A stretch of DNA of 64,000 bases. Origin: Rhodocyclaceae bacterium. GTDB taxonomy: Bacteria > Pseudomonadota > Gammaproteobacteria > Burkholderiales > Rhodocyclaceae. A program made the position numbers and the translations under genes. Location: assembly GCA_016791105.1 (NCBI GenBank), contig JAEUNM010000108.1, forward strand, positions 38,803-102,802. The letters are read 5' to 3'. Shown here piece by piece: positions 1 to 9,716 of this stretch; the stretch's first letter is position 1; the number at the start of each line of letters is the position of its first letter. Under the pieces are notes generated by a model, which had not been told where the DNA came from, ran no database searches, and worked only from the letters and a program-made list of their open reading frames with translations.

Positions 1-1074
1 GGCGATGTGCTGCTTTGCAGTCCGCTGCTCACGGTGCTGAAAAATCACGTGCCTGAGTGCGAGGTCGATGCACTCGTCTATGCCGACACTGCGCCCATGC
101 TGAGCTTGCATCCCGCGCTCGCCCAACTACATCGCATCGATCGGGGCTGGAAGGGGCTCGGACCTCTCGCCCAGCTGCGCTCGGAATGGCGGCTCTTGTC
201 CAGTTTGCGCGCGCGCCGCTACGATTTGCTGATCGCGCTTACTCCACATCGCCGTGCGCAGTGGCTTGCGCGTCTACTCAAGCCGCGGTGGTCGGTCGCG
301 CCGCAACATGCGGGTGGCGGCAAGAGCTGGAAAAGAAGCTTTACGCATCTCGTTGCACGGCCGATTGCAACCTGGCGCCACACGGTGGAATGCTATCTGG
401 ATGCGCTGCGCCGTATCGGCTGCCAGCCGTCGCCGCATGAACGCAGTCTATGCCTGGTGCCGGGCGCCGAAGCCGAAGGGCGCATCCTGGAAATGCTGGC
501 CGAACACCGTTTGAAGGAGCGCGGCTACATTCACGTGCATCCCGGCTCGCGCTGGCAATTCAAGTGCTGGCCGGCTGCCAAGGTGGCCGAACTGATAGAC
601 CGCTTGCATGCGCTGGGCTGGACTAGCGTGCTCACCGCCGCACCCGACGCTGCCGAAGCCGCGATGATTGCGCAAATACGCGCTGCAGTGCATGTACCGG
701 TGGTGGATTTGTCCGGCCGTCTCACGCTCAAGGAACTGGCCGCGCTTAGTGCGCGCGCACGCCTGTTCGTGGGCGTCGATTCCGCCCCCATGCATATCGC
801 CGCGGCCGTCGATACGCCGCTGGTGGCGCTATTTGGGCCGTCCGGCGCGCGCCAGTGGGGGCCATGGCACGTGCGCGCGCAGGTGGTGGCGGACGAACGT
901 CATCAGTGCGTGCCCTGCGGGCGCGATGGCTGCGCCGGTAGCAAACGCTCGGAATGTCTGGAATCCCTCCCCGTGGCGCGCGTGATGGAGGCCGTCCAGC
1001 TGTTGTTGGATGACCAGGCTACGCCACCCCCGGCCTGGATTGCGCATCTGGACGGCGAGGATCTCCGTGCATGA
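1..1074 (+). CDS. waaQ: Heptosyltransferase III-like GT9 glycosyltransferase (5' truncated)
   Basis: Glycosyltransferase family 9, which transfers heptose or a related sugar from an ADP-sugar to the LPS core at the inner membrane. The reading frame is open from the first base (G-D-V-L-L-C-S-P), so only a few N-terminal residues with the usual basic IGD motif are missing. The C-terminal half shows HPGSRWQFKCW (about residue 180), FVGVDSAPMHIAA and the cysteine-containing stretch CVPCGRDGCAGSK, which I associate with the heptosyltransferase III (WaaQ) subgroup. Its stop overlaps the msbA start by four bases (ATGA), so the two are probably co-transcribed. The family is certain; the acceptor sugar is inferred. 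Confidence 0.85.
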   Translation, partial: GDVLLCSPLLTVLKNHVPECEVDALVYADTAPMLSLHPALAQLHRIDRGWKGLGPLAQLRSEWRLLSSLRARRYDLLIALTPHRRAQWLARLLKPRWSVAPQHAGGGKSWKRSFTHLVARPIATWRHTVECYLDALRRIGCQPSPHERSLCLVPGAEAEGRILEMLAEHRLKERGYIHVHPGSRWQFKCWPAAKVAELIDRLHALGWTSVLTAAPDAAEAAMIAQIRAAVHVPVVDLSGRLTLKELAALSARARLFVGVDSAPMHIAAAVDTPLVALFGPSGARQWGPWHVRAQVVADERHQCVPCGRDGCAGSKRSECLESLPVARVMEAVQLLLDDQATPPPAWIAHLDGEDLRA

Positions 1075-2846
1075 CACGCGGGTCGAATTCGCGTCAGACC
1101 TATCTGCGCCTGCTTGGCCACGTGCGTCCTTACTGGCGGATTTTTCTGCTTGCCGTACTTGGCATGGCAGCCACTGCCGCCACCGAGCCCATGTTGCCGG
1201 CCTTGCTCAAATCGCTATTCGACAGCGGCTTCGGCAATGCTGGCAGCCATCCCGTTTGGTACTTCCCGGCTCTACTGATCGGAATTTTCCTGTTGCGCGG
1301 CGTGGTTGGCTTCGTGGCCGATTATTCGATGGCCTGGATCAACAATCGGCTGGTGGCCGACCTGCGTAATCTCATGTTCCGCAATTTGGTGTCCTTGCCC
1401 ACCGATTTCTATGACGCGCGCAGTTCCGGCTCGCTCATGTCGAAATTGCTGTACGACGTTGCGGGCGTGACTCAGGCCGCCACGACGGTGCTCACGATTG
1501 CGGTACGCGACACCGTTACCGTGGCCGGGCTGCTCGGCTGGCTGCTGTACCTGAACTGGAAACTTACGCTGATCGCCTTTGCCGTCGGGCCGCTGATCGG
1601 GCTGGTCGTGCGTGCGTTCGGTGGGCGCCTGCGCCGGCTAACGCGCGAGGCGCAGGATTCCATGGGGCGTATCAACGACGAATTGAGCCAGGCCATACGC
1701 GCCCACCGCGTGATCAAGATTTTTCAGGGTCAGGAATATGAAGTGGCGCGCTTTGACGCCACCAATCGCCTGCAGCGCGGGCTCGCCATGCGGCAGACCG
1801 TGGCATCGGCCGGGCAGGGGCCTTTCGTGCAATTGCTGGCTGCGCTGGCGCTGGCGCTCATCATAGGCATTGCCCTGCGCCAGTCCGCGGCAGATCAGAC
1901 GACGGTGGGCAGTTTCGTCGGCTTCATTACCGCGATGCTCATGCTGCTCGCTCCCACCAAGCGCCTGACTGACATCAACGCGCCGCTGCAGCGCGGACTG
2001 GCGGCCGCGGAAAGCGTGTTCAATTTTCTCGACGAGTCAATCGAAAACGAAGCCGGCGAACCGGCGCCAGCCGTGAGCAGCGCGCATATCCGCTTTGAAG
2101 GCGTATGCCTGCGCTATGCGAACGCCACGCGCGATGCGCTCATCGACATCGATCTGGACATACCGGCCGGCAGCACGGTGGCGCTGGTGGGTGGATCGGG
2201 CGGCGGCAAAACCACACTGGCAAGCTTGTTGCCGCGCTTCTATCTGCCCACGCGCGGGCGCATCCTGATCGACGGCGTCGATGCCGCCAGCCTGCGCCTC
2301 ACGGACCTGCGCACGCACATCGCGCTGGTGAGCCAGGACGTGCAACTGTTCAACGATAGCGTGAAGGCAAACATAGCCTATGGCGCCATGGCCGGCGCTA
2401 CCGATGCAGCCGTGCGCGACGCCGCGCGCGCTGCGCACGCGCTTGAATTTATCGAGGCGCTGCCGCAGGGTTTCGACACCCGGATCGGCGAAAATGGCAA
2501 CCGCCTGTCGGGCGGGCAGCGGCAGCGCCTGGCAATAGCACGCGCGCTGCTCAAAAATGCGCCCATCCTGGTCCTCGACGAAGCAACTTCGGCGCTCGAT
2601 ACGGAAAGCGAGCGTGCCGTGCAGGCGGCACTGGAAACCCTGATGCAGGGACGCACCACGCTGGTGATTGCGCACCGCCTGTCCACGATAGAGCGCGCCG
2701 ATAGCATCGTCGTGCTCGACCAAGGGCGCATCATCGAGCAGGGCCGCCATGCGGAACTGCTCGAACTGGGCGGCCAGTACGCCAAACTATGGTCGCTCGC
2801 CAACAGCCAGAGCCTGTCCGGGCAAATTCCCGACGCATTCGATTGA
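1071..2846 (+). CDS. msbA: Lipid A/LPS flippase MsbA, ABC transporter
   Basis: Half-size ABC exporter of 591 residues that flips lipid A-core across the inner membrane as a homodimer. The N-terminal ~320 residues form the six-helix transmembrane domain. The ATPase domain has Walker A GGSGGGKTT (~residue 373), signature LSGGQRQRLAIARAL (~479), Walker B ILVLDEATSALD (~498) and the H-loop in LVIAHRLSTI (~535). Length matches the MsbA family (~580). The ATG overlaps the upstream heptosyltransferase stop by four bases. Placement between LPS-type glycosyltransferases supports MsbA over other ABCB exporters. Confidence 0.92.
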   Translation: MTRGSNSRQTYLRLLGHVRPYWRIFLLAVLGMAATAATEPMLPALLKSLFDSGFGNAGSHPVWYFPALLIGIFLLRGVVGFVADYSMAWINNRLVADLRNLMFRNLVSLPTDFYDARSSGSLMSKLLYDVAGVTQAATTVLTIAVRDTVTVAGLLGWLLYLNWKLTLIAFAVGPLIGLVVRAFGGRLRRLTREAQDSMGRINDELSQAIRAHRVIKIFQGQEYEVARFDATNRLQRGLAMRQTVASAGQGPFVQLLAALALALIIGIALRQSAADQTTVGSFVGFITAMLMLLAPTKRLTDINAPLQRGLAAAESVFNFLDESIENEAGEPAPAVSSAHIRFEGVCLRYANATRDALIDIDLDIPAGSTVALVGGSGGGKTTLASLLPRFYLPTRGRILIDGVDAASLRLTDLRTHIALVSQDVQLFNDSVKANIAYGAMAGATDAAVRDAARAAHALEFIEALPQGFDTRIGENGNRLSGGQRQRLAIARALLKNAPILVLDEATSALDTESERAVQAALETLMQGRTTLVIAHRLSTIERADSIVVLDQGRIIEQGRHAELLELGGQYAKLWSLANSQSLSGQIPDAFD

Positions 2847-2851
2847 TCGCC

Positions 2852-3955
2852 ATGGCAAATCCGCAATTGCACATCCTGCATACCGAAGCATCCTGCGGCT
2901 GGGGCGGCCAGGAAATACGCATACTCGAAGAAATGCGCGGCATGCAGGAACGCGGCCACCAGGTCAGACTGGTGTGCCCGGCCGAGGCACACATATACCG
3001 CCGCGCGCAGGAACGCGGCCTCACCGTCACGGCACTGCCCATAGCGCGTAAGCGCTTGCCAGGCATGCTCGCGCTGCGCGCCTGGCTCAAGGCGCAAGCC
3101 GTGGACGTGATCAATACCCACAGTTCGACCGATTCCTGGCTTGCCGCGCTGGCCTGCGCGAGCATGCCGGGCGCGCCCGCGATCGTGCGCACGCGCCACA
3201 TTTCGGCGCCCATCCGGGATAATCGGGCCTCGCGCTGGCTATACGGGCGGGCCACCTCCCATGTGGTGACCACCGGGGAGAAATTGCGCGAAACCCTCAT
3301 CCATGAAAATGGCCTGTCCGAGGACCACGTGACTTCCGTCCCGACCGGCATAGACACGGAACGCTTTGCGCCCGGCGACGGCGCCGCTGCGCGGCGCGCG
3401 CTGGGCCTCGATCCCGACTGCCGCTGGATAGGCATAGTCGCGACCTTGCGCAGCTGGAAAGGCCATCTTTACCTGCTCGACGCGCTGGCCGCGCTTGCGC
3501 GCAGCGATGTTCGCCTGCTCATCGTCGGCGAAGGCCCGATGCGCGAAAATATTGAAGCGCATGTTGCCAAACTGGGCCTCGCGAAACAGGTACTGTTGGC
3601 CGGCGAACAACGCAACCCGGAACACTGGATGCGCGCCTGCGACGTATTTTGTTTGCCGTCCTATGCCAATGAAGGCGTGCCGCAGGCCTTGATGCAGGCG
3701 ATGCTGTGCGGTCTGCCCGTGATCAGCACGCCGGTCGGTGCAATTGCCGAAATCGTGGCCGACGGCGCCACCGGCGTGCTGGTAGAACCGCGCAACGCGG
3801 CTGCCCTGGCGGCAGCCATCGCGCGCCTGCTCGACGATGACCGGCTCGCCCGCAGCATGGGGGCCGCCGCACGCGCGGCGGGCGAGGGACGGTTTTCATT
3901 CGGCCTGATGATAGACCGCATGGAAGCGATTTTTCGGGCGGCAGCGCGGCGATGA
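2852..3955 (+). CDS. Glycosyltransferase family 4
   Basis: Retaining GT-B glycosyltransferase of 367 residues, expected to act on a lipid-linked glycan at the cytoplasmic face. The N-terminal acceptor domain begins with HTEASCGWGGQEIR; the donor domain shows ATLRSWKGHLYLLDAL (~residue 201) and the nucleotide-sugar motif EGVPQALMQAM (~274) with its conserved Glu. The ATG five bases after the msbA stop is preferred to an in-frame start at 2789, which would lie inside msbA. The stop overlaps the next gene start (ATGA). Donor and acceptor cannot be told from sequence. Confidence 0.88.
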   Translation: MANPQLHILHTEASCGWGGQEIRILEEMRGMQERGHQVRLVCPAEAHIYRRAQERGLTVTALPIARKRLPGMLALRAWLKAQAVDVINTHSSTDSWLAALACASMPGAPAIVRTRHISAPIRDNRASRWLYGRATSHVVTTGEKLRETLIHENGLSEDHVTSVPTGIDTERFAPGDGAAARRALGLDPDCRWIGIVATLRSWKGHLYLLDALAALARSDVRLLIVGEGPMRENIEAHVAKLGLAKQVLLAGEQRNPEHWMRACDVFCLPSYANEGVPQALMQAMLCGLPVISTPVGAIAEIVADGATGVLVEPRNAAALAAAIARLLDDDRLARSMGAAARAAGEGRFSFGLMIDRMEAIFRAAARR

Positions 3956-5010
3956 TGGACCTCCCCGCTCAGCCGCGCATACTCGTGATCAACGTGACGC
4001 GCATCGGTGACACCCTATTGACGACGCCGGTGCTGCGGGCGCTCGCGCGCCATTGGCCGGGCGCGAAAATTACCTTCGCCGGCCACCGCAAGCGCGCCGA
4101 GGTCATGCAGAACCTCGATTTTGTAGAGCGAGTGAGCCATATCAGCAAGCGCACGGCGCCCTTCGTGCGCCTGCTTGCGCGCAGCCGCTACGATCTGGCA
4201 GTGGTATTCGGCAATGACGAGCCGCTCATACGTTACGCGCGGGCATGCGCCGATCGCGTCATCGCGGCACGTCAGGATGACGCCGCCCTCAATCGTGAGT
4301 TGGACTGGATGGGTTGCGCCGATGAATATAAGCCGCAGCACGCGGTAACCCACTTGCTTTGCATGCTGCGTCCTTTGCGTATCAAGCCCGACGGGTTTCA
4401 TCTGTCCTATCGCGTGAGGGCGTCCGAGGCGCAGTGGGCAGATGCCCAACTTGCAGCGCGCAGAATTGCCGGGGTACCCTTGCTGGGGCTGCAGATCGCC
4501 AGCTTTCCGACCAAAGCGTTTCGCGACTGGCCAACCGATCACTTCCGGCGCCTTTGCCTGACGCTCGGCGAAATGAATCCGGACTTGCGCTTTCTGGTGT
4601 TTGGCGGGCCGACAGACCAGCAGCGCGCCGACGAACTTTGCAAGGCACTGGGTGGAACAGCCCTCAGTGTCGCCGGACAGCTAAGCTTGCGCCAGACGGC
4701 GGCGTTAATGGACAAGCTGGCGTTGTATGTCGGAGTGGACACCGGGCCCACGCACATCATGGGCGCATTGCATCGGCCCATGGTGGCCATGTATCACCCG
4801 ACGTCTCCGAGCCGGGTGCTGGCTCCGCTCGGCCATCCCTGTTGCATAGCAGTCGATCACCCATTGGCTGCGGGAGGTGCCGATATTGAAACGCCGATGG
4901 CAGAAATTTCGGTCGCAACCATCCTCGACTCTGTCGAGCGCGCATTTGCCGGCCGCTTTGACCCGCCGCATCAGACTGAGTGGGACGACTATCAGGCATC
5001 ACTGAATTAA
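3952..5010 (+). CDS. Glycosyltransferase family 9 (ADP-heptose:LPS heptosyltransferase-like)
   Basis: GT9 protein of 352 residues. The N-terminus ILVINVTRIGDTLLTTPVL is the heptosyltransferase entry motif, and the C-terminal domain carries GLQIASFPTKAFRDWP and YVGVDTGPTHIMGAL (~residue 260), which form the ADP-heptose pocket in this family. Two ATG codons sit in tandem at the start, and the first overlaps the upstream stop by four bases. Expected to add a sugar to the LPS core or a related glycan; which heptose position is not clear. Confidence 0.85.
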   Translation: MMDLPAQPRILVINVTRIGDTLLTTPVLRALARHWPGAKITFAGHRKRAEVMQNLDFVERVSHISKRTAPFVRLLARSRYDLAVVFGNDEPLIRYARACADRVIAARQDDAALNRELDWMGCADEYKPQHAVTHLLCMLRPLRIKPDGFHLSYRVRASEAQWADAQLAARRIAGVPLLGLQIASFPTKAFRDWPTDHFRRLCLTLGEMNPDLRFLVFGGPTDQQRADELCKALGGTALSVAGQLSLRQTAALMDKLALYVGVDTGPTHIMGALHRPMVAMYHPTSPSRVLAPLGHPCCIAVDHPLAAGGADIETPMAEISVATILDSVERAFAGRFDPPHQTEWDDYQASLN

Positions 5011-5085
5011 GCCGTCCTGGATCATACTGAGTCGTTGACACCGCATTGTTCCGCACATGAATCTGATAGTCAGGAGTACGGGAGA

Positions 5086-5811
5086 TTGAGCAAGCCCCAG
5101 TTGGACTGGACGTCTGTATCCGACGACCCCAATAATTCTTCCGCCAAACGCGTCGTCCGTGAGCAAATGGCACGCATACGGCAAGTCCATTCCGATTGCG
5201 ATCTGGTCGGTTATGCCACGCGCCGCATGCAGGGGCGGCGGGTGCTGGATATCGGTGTCGTGTCACACGCCATGCACTACGTGGATAAGCCCGGCTGGCG
5301 GCACGCTGAGGTACGTCGCGCAGCTTCTTATTGCCTCGGGGTGGACATTCTCGAGGCCGCCGTGAATGAACTGAACGCGCGCGGATTCAACGTGCGCTGT
5401 GTCGATGCCACGTCGGAAGCCGACCTGGGCGAGCGGTTCGATGTGGTGTTTATCGGTGACGTGTTGGAGCACGTAAATAATCCGGTTGGCTTGCTCGCGT
5501 TCGCGGGGCGGCACCTCGCGCCAGGTGGGCGCGTCCTGGTAAGTACGCCGAACCCTTTTTCCCGCAAATTTTTCCGGCGTTTTCAGCGCGAAGGCGTGGT
5601 GGTGGTAAATCTCGACCACGTCGCCTGGATTAGCCCGACAATGGCGCTGGAGCTGGGACGCCGCGCCGGCCTGAATCTTGATGCCTATCATTTGGCCAAA
5701 CCGCTGCGGCCCTGGAAGCTGGCCGCCAAGCGCGTTCTGTGGCGCTTTCAGCCGGTCGAATATGGCTATTCCGATTATTTGTATGAATATGCATTGGCGG
5801 ATCGTAAGTAG
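5086..5811 (+). CDS. Class I SAM-dependent methyltransferase
   Basis: Rossmann-fold methyltransferase of about 241 residues. Motif I is the slightly unusual RRVLDIGVVSHAMHY, the acidic ribose-binding strand is in CLGVDILE, and the post-motif region is FDVVFIGDVLEHVNNP, followed by LAPGGRVLVSTPNP. The TTG at 5086 is preferred because AGGAG lies nine bases before it; another TTG at 5035 would add 17 residues. It sits between glycosyltransferase genes, so a glycan or its lipid carrier is the likely substrate. A 75-base gap precedes it, so it may have its own translation signals but share the transcript. Confidence 0.8.
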   Translation: MSKPQLDWTSVSDDPNNSSAKRVVREQMARIRQVHSDCDLVGYATRRMQGRRVLDIGVVSHAMHYVDKPGWRHAEVRRAASYCLGVDILEAAVNELNARGFNVRCVDATSEADLGERFDVVFIGDVLEHVNNPVGLLAFAGRHLAPGGRVLVSTPNPFSRKFFRRFQREGVVVVNLDHVAWISPTMALELGRRAGLNLDAYHLAKPLRPWKLAAKRVLWRFQPVEYGYSDYLYEYALADRK

Positions 5812-5893
5812 GGTTGAAGGTTGTCATTAAGTTGAAGAGCGTGATGCCGATCATGGGTGACGCCGCCGTGCGCACACGAGTCCGGGAAACCCG

Positions 5894-6970
5894 ATGCACT
5901 TTGCCCTGGTCCTGACGAATCTTTCCGGCGGCGGTGCCGAAAAAGCCATGCTCAAAATGGCGGCGCTGCTGGCCGGGCGCGGCCACGCGGTGGACGTCGT
6001 GCTGCTCGAGGACAGGCGCGAACACGCGCCGCCGCCGGGCGTGCGGCTGCGGGCACTCGTGCCGGCGGGCAAGCTTTCGCACGGCTGGCTGGGCAAACGC
6101 CGTGCCGCCTGGCGCCTGCGCCGGCAACTGCTGGCCGGGCCTCCGCCCGATCTCATCGTATCCACCCTGCCCTTCGCCGATGAAATTGCACACATCGCAC
6201 GCCTGCCGCGCCACTGGTGCCGCATCGCGAACACGCTGGGCGCGGAAATCGCGCTGCTTGCGCGTCACGGCGGCACCAAAGCCGCGCGCCGCCGCCATCG
6301 TTACACGGAAATTTATGGTGCCCACCCGCTCATCGCGGTGTCACAGGGCGTGGCGGACGACCTGCGCGCGACTTTCGATCTGCGTAACCGCATCGAGGCG
6401 ATTCCGAACCCATTCGACGTAGCGGCGATACGCGCGCGCGCCGCTGAAGAGGCCGCCGGCCTGCCGGCGCGGCCCTTCGTGTTGCATGTGGGCCGCTTCG
6501 CGACCCAAAAGCGCCACGACCTGCTGCTGGATGCCTGGGTGGCGCTGCCCGCGGCGCCCGATCTGGTACTGCTCACCGCGCCCGAGCCTGCGCTGCAAGC
6601 CATGATAGATGTGCGCGGCTTGTCTGCCCGCGTGCACATCGCGGGGTTTCAGAGCAACCCCTATCCATGGATGGCGGCCGCGCGCCTGCTCGTGCTGTGT
6701 TCCGACCACGAAGGCCTGCCCAATGTGCTGCTGGAGGCCCTGGCTTGCGGTACGCCTGTGGTCAGTACCGACTGCCCTTCCGGGCCTGCCGAAATTTTGC
6801 GGAATCTGCCGGAATGCCTGGTGCCCTGCGGCAATCTGGGAGCGCTGACGCAGGCGATCGAGCGTCAACTTGCCGCGCCGGCCGATTGTTCGCGCGTGGA
6901 TTTTTCCAACTACGCGCCAGCGTGCGTGGCCGCAGCCTGGGAAGCCCTGGCTTGCGGGCCGGGCGCCTGA
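5894..6970 (+). CDS. Glycosyltransferase family 4
   Basis: GT-B glycosyltransferase of 358 residues. The N-terminus FALVLTNLSGGGAEKAML has the family's GGAE loop, and the donor domain shows VLHVGRFATQKRHDLLLDAW and EGLPNVLLEALACGTPVVS (~residue 273). This EGLPNVLLEA type is common in enzymes adding N-acetylhexosamine or galactose residues to polysaccharides, but specificity is only a guess. It follows the methyltransferase after 82 bases and precedes asnB by ten bases, consistent with one operon. Confidence 0.88.
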   Translation: MHFALVLTNLSGGGAEKAMLKMAALLAGRGHAVDVVLLEDRREHAPPPGVRLRALVPAGKLSHGWLGKRRAAWRLRRQLLAGPPPDLIVSTLPFADEIAHIARLPRHWCRIANTLGAEIALLARHGGTKAARRRHRYTEIYGAHPLIAVSQGVADDLRATFDLRNRIEAIPNPFDVAAIRARAAEEAAGLPARPFVLHVGRFATQKRHDLLLDAWVALPAAPDLVLLTAPEPALQAMIDVRGLSARVHIAGFQSNPYPWMAAARLLVLCSDHEGLPNVLLEALACGTPVVSTDCPSGPAEILRNLPECLVPCGNLGALTQAIERQLAAPADCSRVDFSNYAPACVAAAWEALACGPGA

Positions 6971-6980
6971 AAGGCACGCC

Positions 6981-8816
6981 ATGTGCGGCATATTCGGCCT
7001 GCTATACACACCGTGGCGCCAGCAAGCGGAAAAGGCGCTGGCGCGTCTCGACCCGCGCGGTCCGGACGAGCGCGAATTGCTCGATCTGGGCGACGTACTG
7101 TTCGGGCATACGCGGCTGGCAGTCATAGACCCGGCCGGCGGGCACCAGCCTATGCGCACCCAGGACGAACGCTATTCGCTGGTATTCAATGGCGAGATAT
7201 ACAACTTTCGAGCATTGCGCGCGGAACTCGAACAGCTCGGCCACAGCTTTCTCACCCGCTCCGATACCGAAGTGCTGTTACACGCGTTCGCGCAATGGGG
7301 TGAGGCGCTGCCGCCGCGCCTGGACGGCATGTTTGCCTATGCGGTGTGGGACGCGCAGGAACAGCGCCTGTATGCCGCGCGTGACCGGCTCGGCATCAAG
7401 CCGTTTTTCTATTCCACCGCGCGCGGATTCGCATTTGCCTCGACACTCGCGCCCTTCCGTGCACTGGATGGCTTTCCGCGCGACCTGGACTGGCGCGCGC
7501 TGCGCGACTATCTGGCGTATCAGACCTGTCTTGCGCCACACAGCTTCTTTGCCGCGGTGGCGCAACTGCCACCAGCCTGCCGGCTACGCTGGGCGCCTGG
7601 CGATGCCAGGGCCGAAGTGGAGCGCTACTGGAACATCAGCCCGCCGGGTGCCAACGCGCCCGCGCAGGAAGAACTGGTGGAGCAGGTGGATGCCGCGATC
7701 ACCGCCGCCGTGCGCGCGCAATTGGTCGCGGACGTACCGCTGGGCGCCTTCCTGTCCGGTGGCGTCGATTCCAGTCTGATGGTGCGCTACATGGCAGAGG
7801 CCGGCGCACGTCCGCTGCGCACCTTCAGCATGCGCTTTGCCGAGCAAGGGTTCGACGAGAGCGCACACGCACTGGACGTTGCGCGCCGCTTCGGCTGCGA
7901 ACACCACGTGCTCGATGCGCCATCCATAGACGCGGATGCTTTCGCACGCACCGTCGCCGACCTCGACCAGCCGCTCGCAGACCCCGCATACGTGATGACC
8001 CATGCCTTATCCGGACTGACGCGCCAGCACGTGACGGTGGCGATCAGCGGCGACGGCGGCGACGAACTATTCGCCGGTTACGCGCGCTACCGCGTGCAGC
8101 AGCAGGATTTTCCGCGCCGGCCCGGGCAAGCGCTGATGCGCGCGCTGGTGCTGCGCCGCCTGCTGCCGGGGTCGCTATTGCGCCGCGCACTTTGGGGCGA
8201 AGAACGCATGCTGTACCGCCAGGTGGAAGCCGGTCCCTGGCCGGTATCGCGCAAAAGCCTGAGCGCGCTGTTGCAGCCCGAAGTTGCGGCGGCGGCGGAT
8301 CTGCCCGGAACGCTGGCGCTATGGCGCGAACTGGCGCGCTCTTTCGGAGGCACGCTGGATACTGCAAGCCTCATGCGCGCCGATCTGTGGACCTATCTGT
8401 CGGAAAATTGCCTCGTCAAAACCGACCGCGCGAGCATGGCCCATGGCCTCGAAGTACGTGTACCGCTGCTCGGCAACGCCGTGCTCGACACGGTGATCGG
8501 GCTGCCCGCCCAGGTGCATTTCGATGCCGGCGGCGGCAAGGCGCTATTGCGTGCGCTGGCGCGCCGGCACCTGCCGGAGTGCGTCTGGAACCGCCCCAAG
8601 CACGGCTTTTCGGTGCCCCTGCGCGCCCTGTTCAGCGGCCCCTGGCAGGGGCTTGGCGACGAACTGTTCGCTTCTTGCCCTACACATGCGCCCTATCTCG
8701 ACGCTGCAGCGGCGCAGGGCATATGGCGCGCGGCGCGCGGCGGCCAAGGTAATCTGCGACTGGCTTACAGCCTGCTCGTGCTGCTGCTGTGGGAAAGGCA
8801 CGATCGCGCGAACTGA
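6981..8816 (+). CDS. asnB: Glutamine-hydrolysing asparagine synthetase-type amidotransferase
   Basis: AsnB-like enzyme of 611 residues. The start is fixed by the Ntn-hydrolase motif M-C-G-I-F-G, where Cys2 must become the N-terminal nucleophile that releases ammonia from glutamine. The synthetase half has the PP-loop SGGVDSS (~residue 258) that binds ATP for adenylating a carboxylate. In glycan clusters such proteins often amidate uronic acids rather than aspartate; the neighbourhood (glycosyltransferases on both sides) makes that the more interesting reading here. Both active sites look intact, so a plain asparagine synthetase remains possible. Confidence 0.88.
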   Translation: MCGIFGLLYTPWRQQAEKALARLDPRGPDERELLDLGDVLFGHTRLAVIDPAGGHQPMRTQDERYSLVFNGEIYNFRALRAELEQLGHSFLTRSDTEVLLHAFAQWGEALPPRLDGMFAYAVWDAQEQRLYAARDRLGIKPFFYSTARGFAFASTLAPFRALDGFPRDLDWRALRDYLAYQTCLAPHSFFAAVAQLPPACRLRWAPGDARAEVERYWNISPPGANAPAQEELVEQVDAAITAAVRAQLVADVPLGAFLSGGVDSSLMVRYMAEAGARPLRTFSMRFAEQGFDESAHALDVARRFGCEHHVLDAPSIDADAFARTVADLDQPLADPAYVMTHALSGLTRQHVTVAISGDGGDELFAGYARYRVQQQDFPRRPGQALMRALVLRRLLPGSLLRRALWGEERMLYRQVEAGPWPVSRKSLSALLQPEVAAAADLPGTLALWRELARSFGGTLDTASLMRADLWTYLSENCLVKTDRASMAHGLEVRVPLLGNAVLDTVIGLPAQVHFDAGGGKALLRALARRHLPECVWNRPKHGFSVPLRALFSGPWQGLGDELFASCPTHAPYLDAAAAQGIWRAARGGQGNLRLAYSLLVLLLWERHDRAN

Positions 8817-8962
8817 TGCGGCTGTGCGCACTCCTGCCAAGCCGGCCGGCGTATCCCCGAAATATCCCCGCGCGCGGCCAATCGGACAGGTACGGGCGCG
8901 GAATTTCGCTGTGCTATTCTGTAAAAATTTTCGCGTCCTGGGGCTTAGTCCGTTCGAGGCAT

Positions 8963-9706
8963 ATGGTGATTCGCAAACAAGGCCGAACCGCGCGCCGCCT
9001 GCGCAAATTATTGCGGCGCTTCCACACGCCCGCATACGCCGACAATTTCGGCGTGCTGCTGCCGGTCAAGCATCCGCTCATTTCGCCCGGCATAGGGAAG
9101 GAAATCTGCCTGGGCGACTATGAACGCAAAGAAGCCGAAATCGTGACGCAGCGCCTCGAAGCCGGCGACGTGGTCATGGAAATTGGCGCCGGCATAGGGT
9201 TTTTGTCCGCCTATTGCGCCAAGCGCATAGGCGGCGAGCGCGTTTTTGCCTATGAGGCCAACCCGGCCCTGATGGAGGTGATACGCGATACCTATGCAGT
9301 GAACGGGGTGACGCCCAGCCTACGCAACGTAATGCTCGCGGAAGGTGCCGGGACGGCGCGGTTTTTCGTGGAGGAGGAGTTCTGGGCCTCCACCACCGTG
9401 CGCGAAGCAACTCGCAATGCCCGCGAAATCGAGGTTGAGCAAGTCGATCTGAACCGCGAAATTGCGCGCGTGCAGCCTACCTTTCTGATCGTGGATATCG
9501 AGGGTGGCGAAGCCGACCTATTTCCGCTTGCCGATTTGTCCGGCGTGCAAAAAATCTGTGTCGAAACCCATCCCCATACGCTGGGCAATGGAGGCGTGAG
9601 CCGCCTGCTGGCCTTGCTGTTCGAGCGCGGCTTCGTGCTCGACATCAGTCTGATTCGCAAAAACGTGTTTTTCCTGTACCGGCCCGGGGCAGGTCGGGCG
9701 CCCTGA
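8963..9706 (+). CDS. FkbM family methyltransferase
   Basis: SAM-dependent O-methyltransferase of the FkbM family, 247 residues from the chosen ATG. Motif I is VVMEIGAGIGFLSAYCA (~residue 71), and the family mark FLIVDIEGGEADLFPL lies near residue 179. An in-frame start at 8789 would overlap asnB and add a stretch with no family similarity, so the ATG at 8963 is preferred, although the GAGG before it is close (three bases). Likely methylates a sugar hydroxyl of the surface glycan. The 146-base gap after asnB could hold a promoter, but I see no clear one. Confidence 0.83.
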   Translation: MVIRKQGRTARRLRKLLRRFHTPAYADNFGVLLPVKHPLISPGIGKEICLGDYERKEAEIVTQRLEAGDVVMEIGAGIGFLSAYCAKRIGGERVFAYEANPALMEVIRDTYAVNGVTPSLRNVMLAEGAGTARFFVEEEFWASTTVREATRNAREIEVEQVDLNREIARVQPTFLIVDIEGGEADLFPLADLSGVQKICVETHPHTLGNGGVSRLLALLFERGFVLDISLIRKNVFFLYRPGAGRAP

Positions 9707-9716
9707 GCGGCCAGTG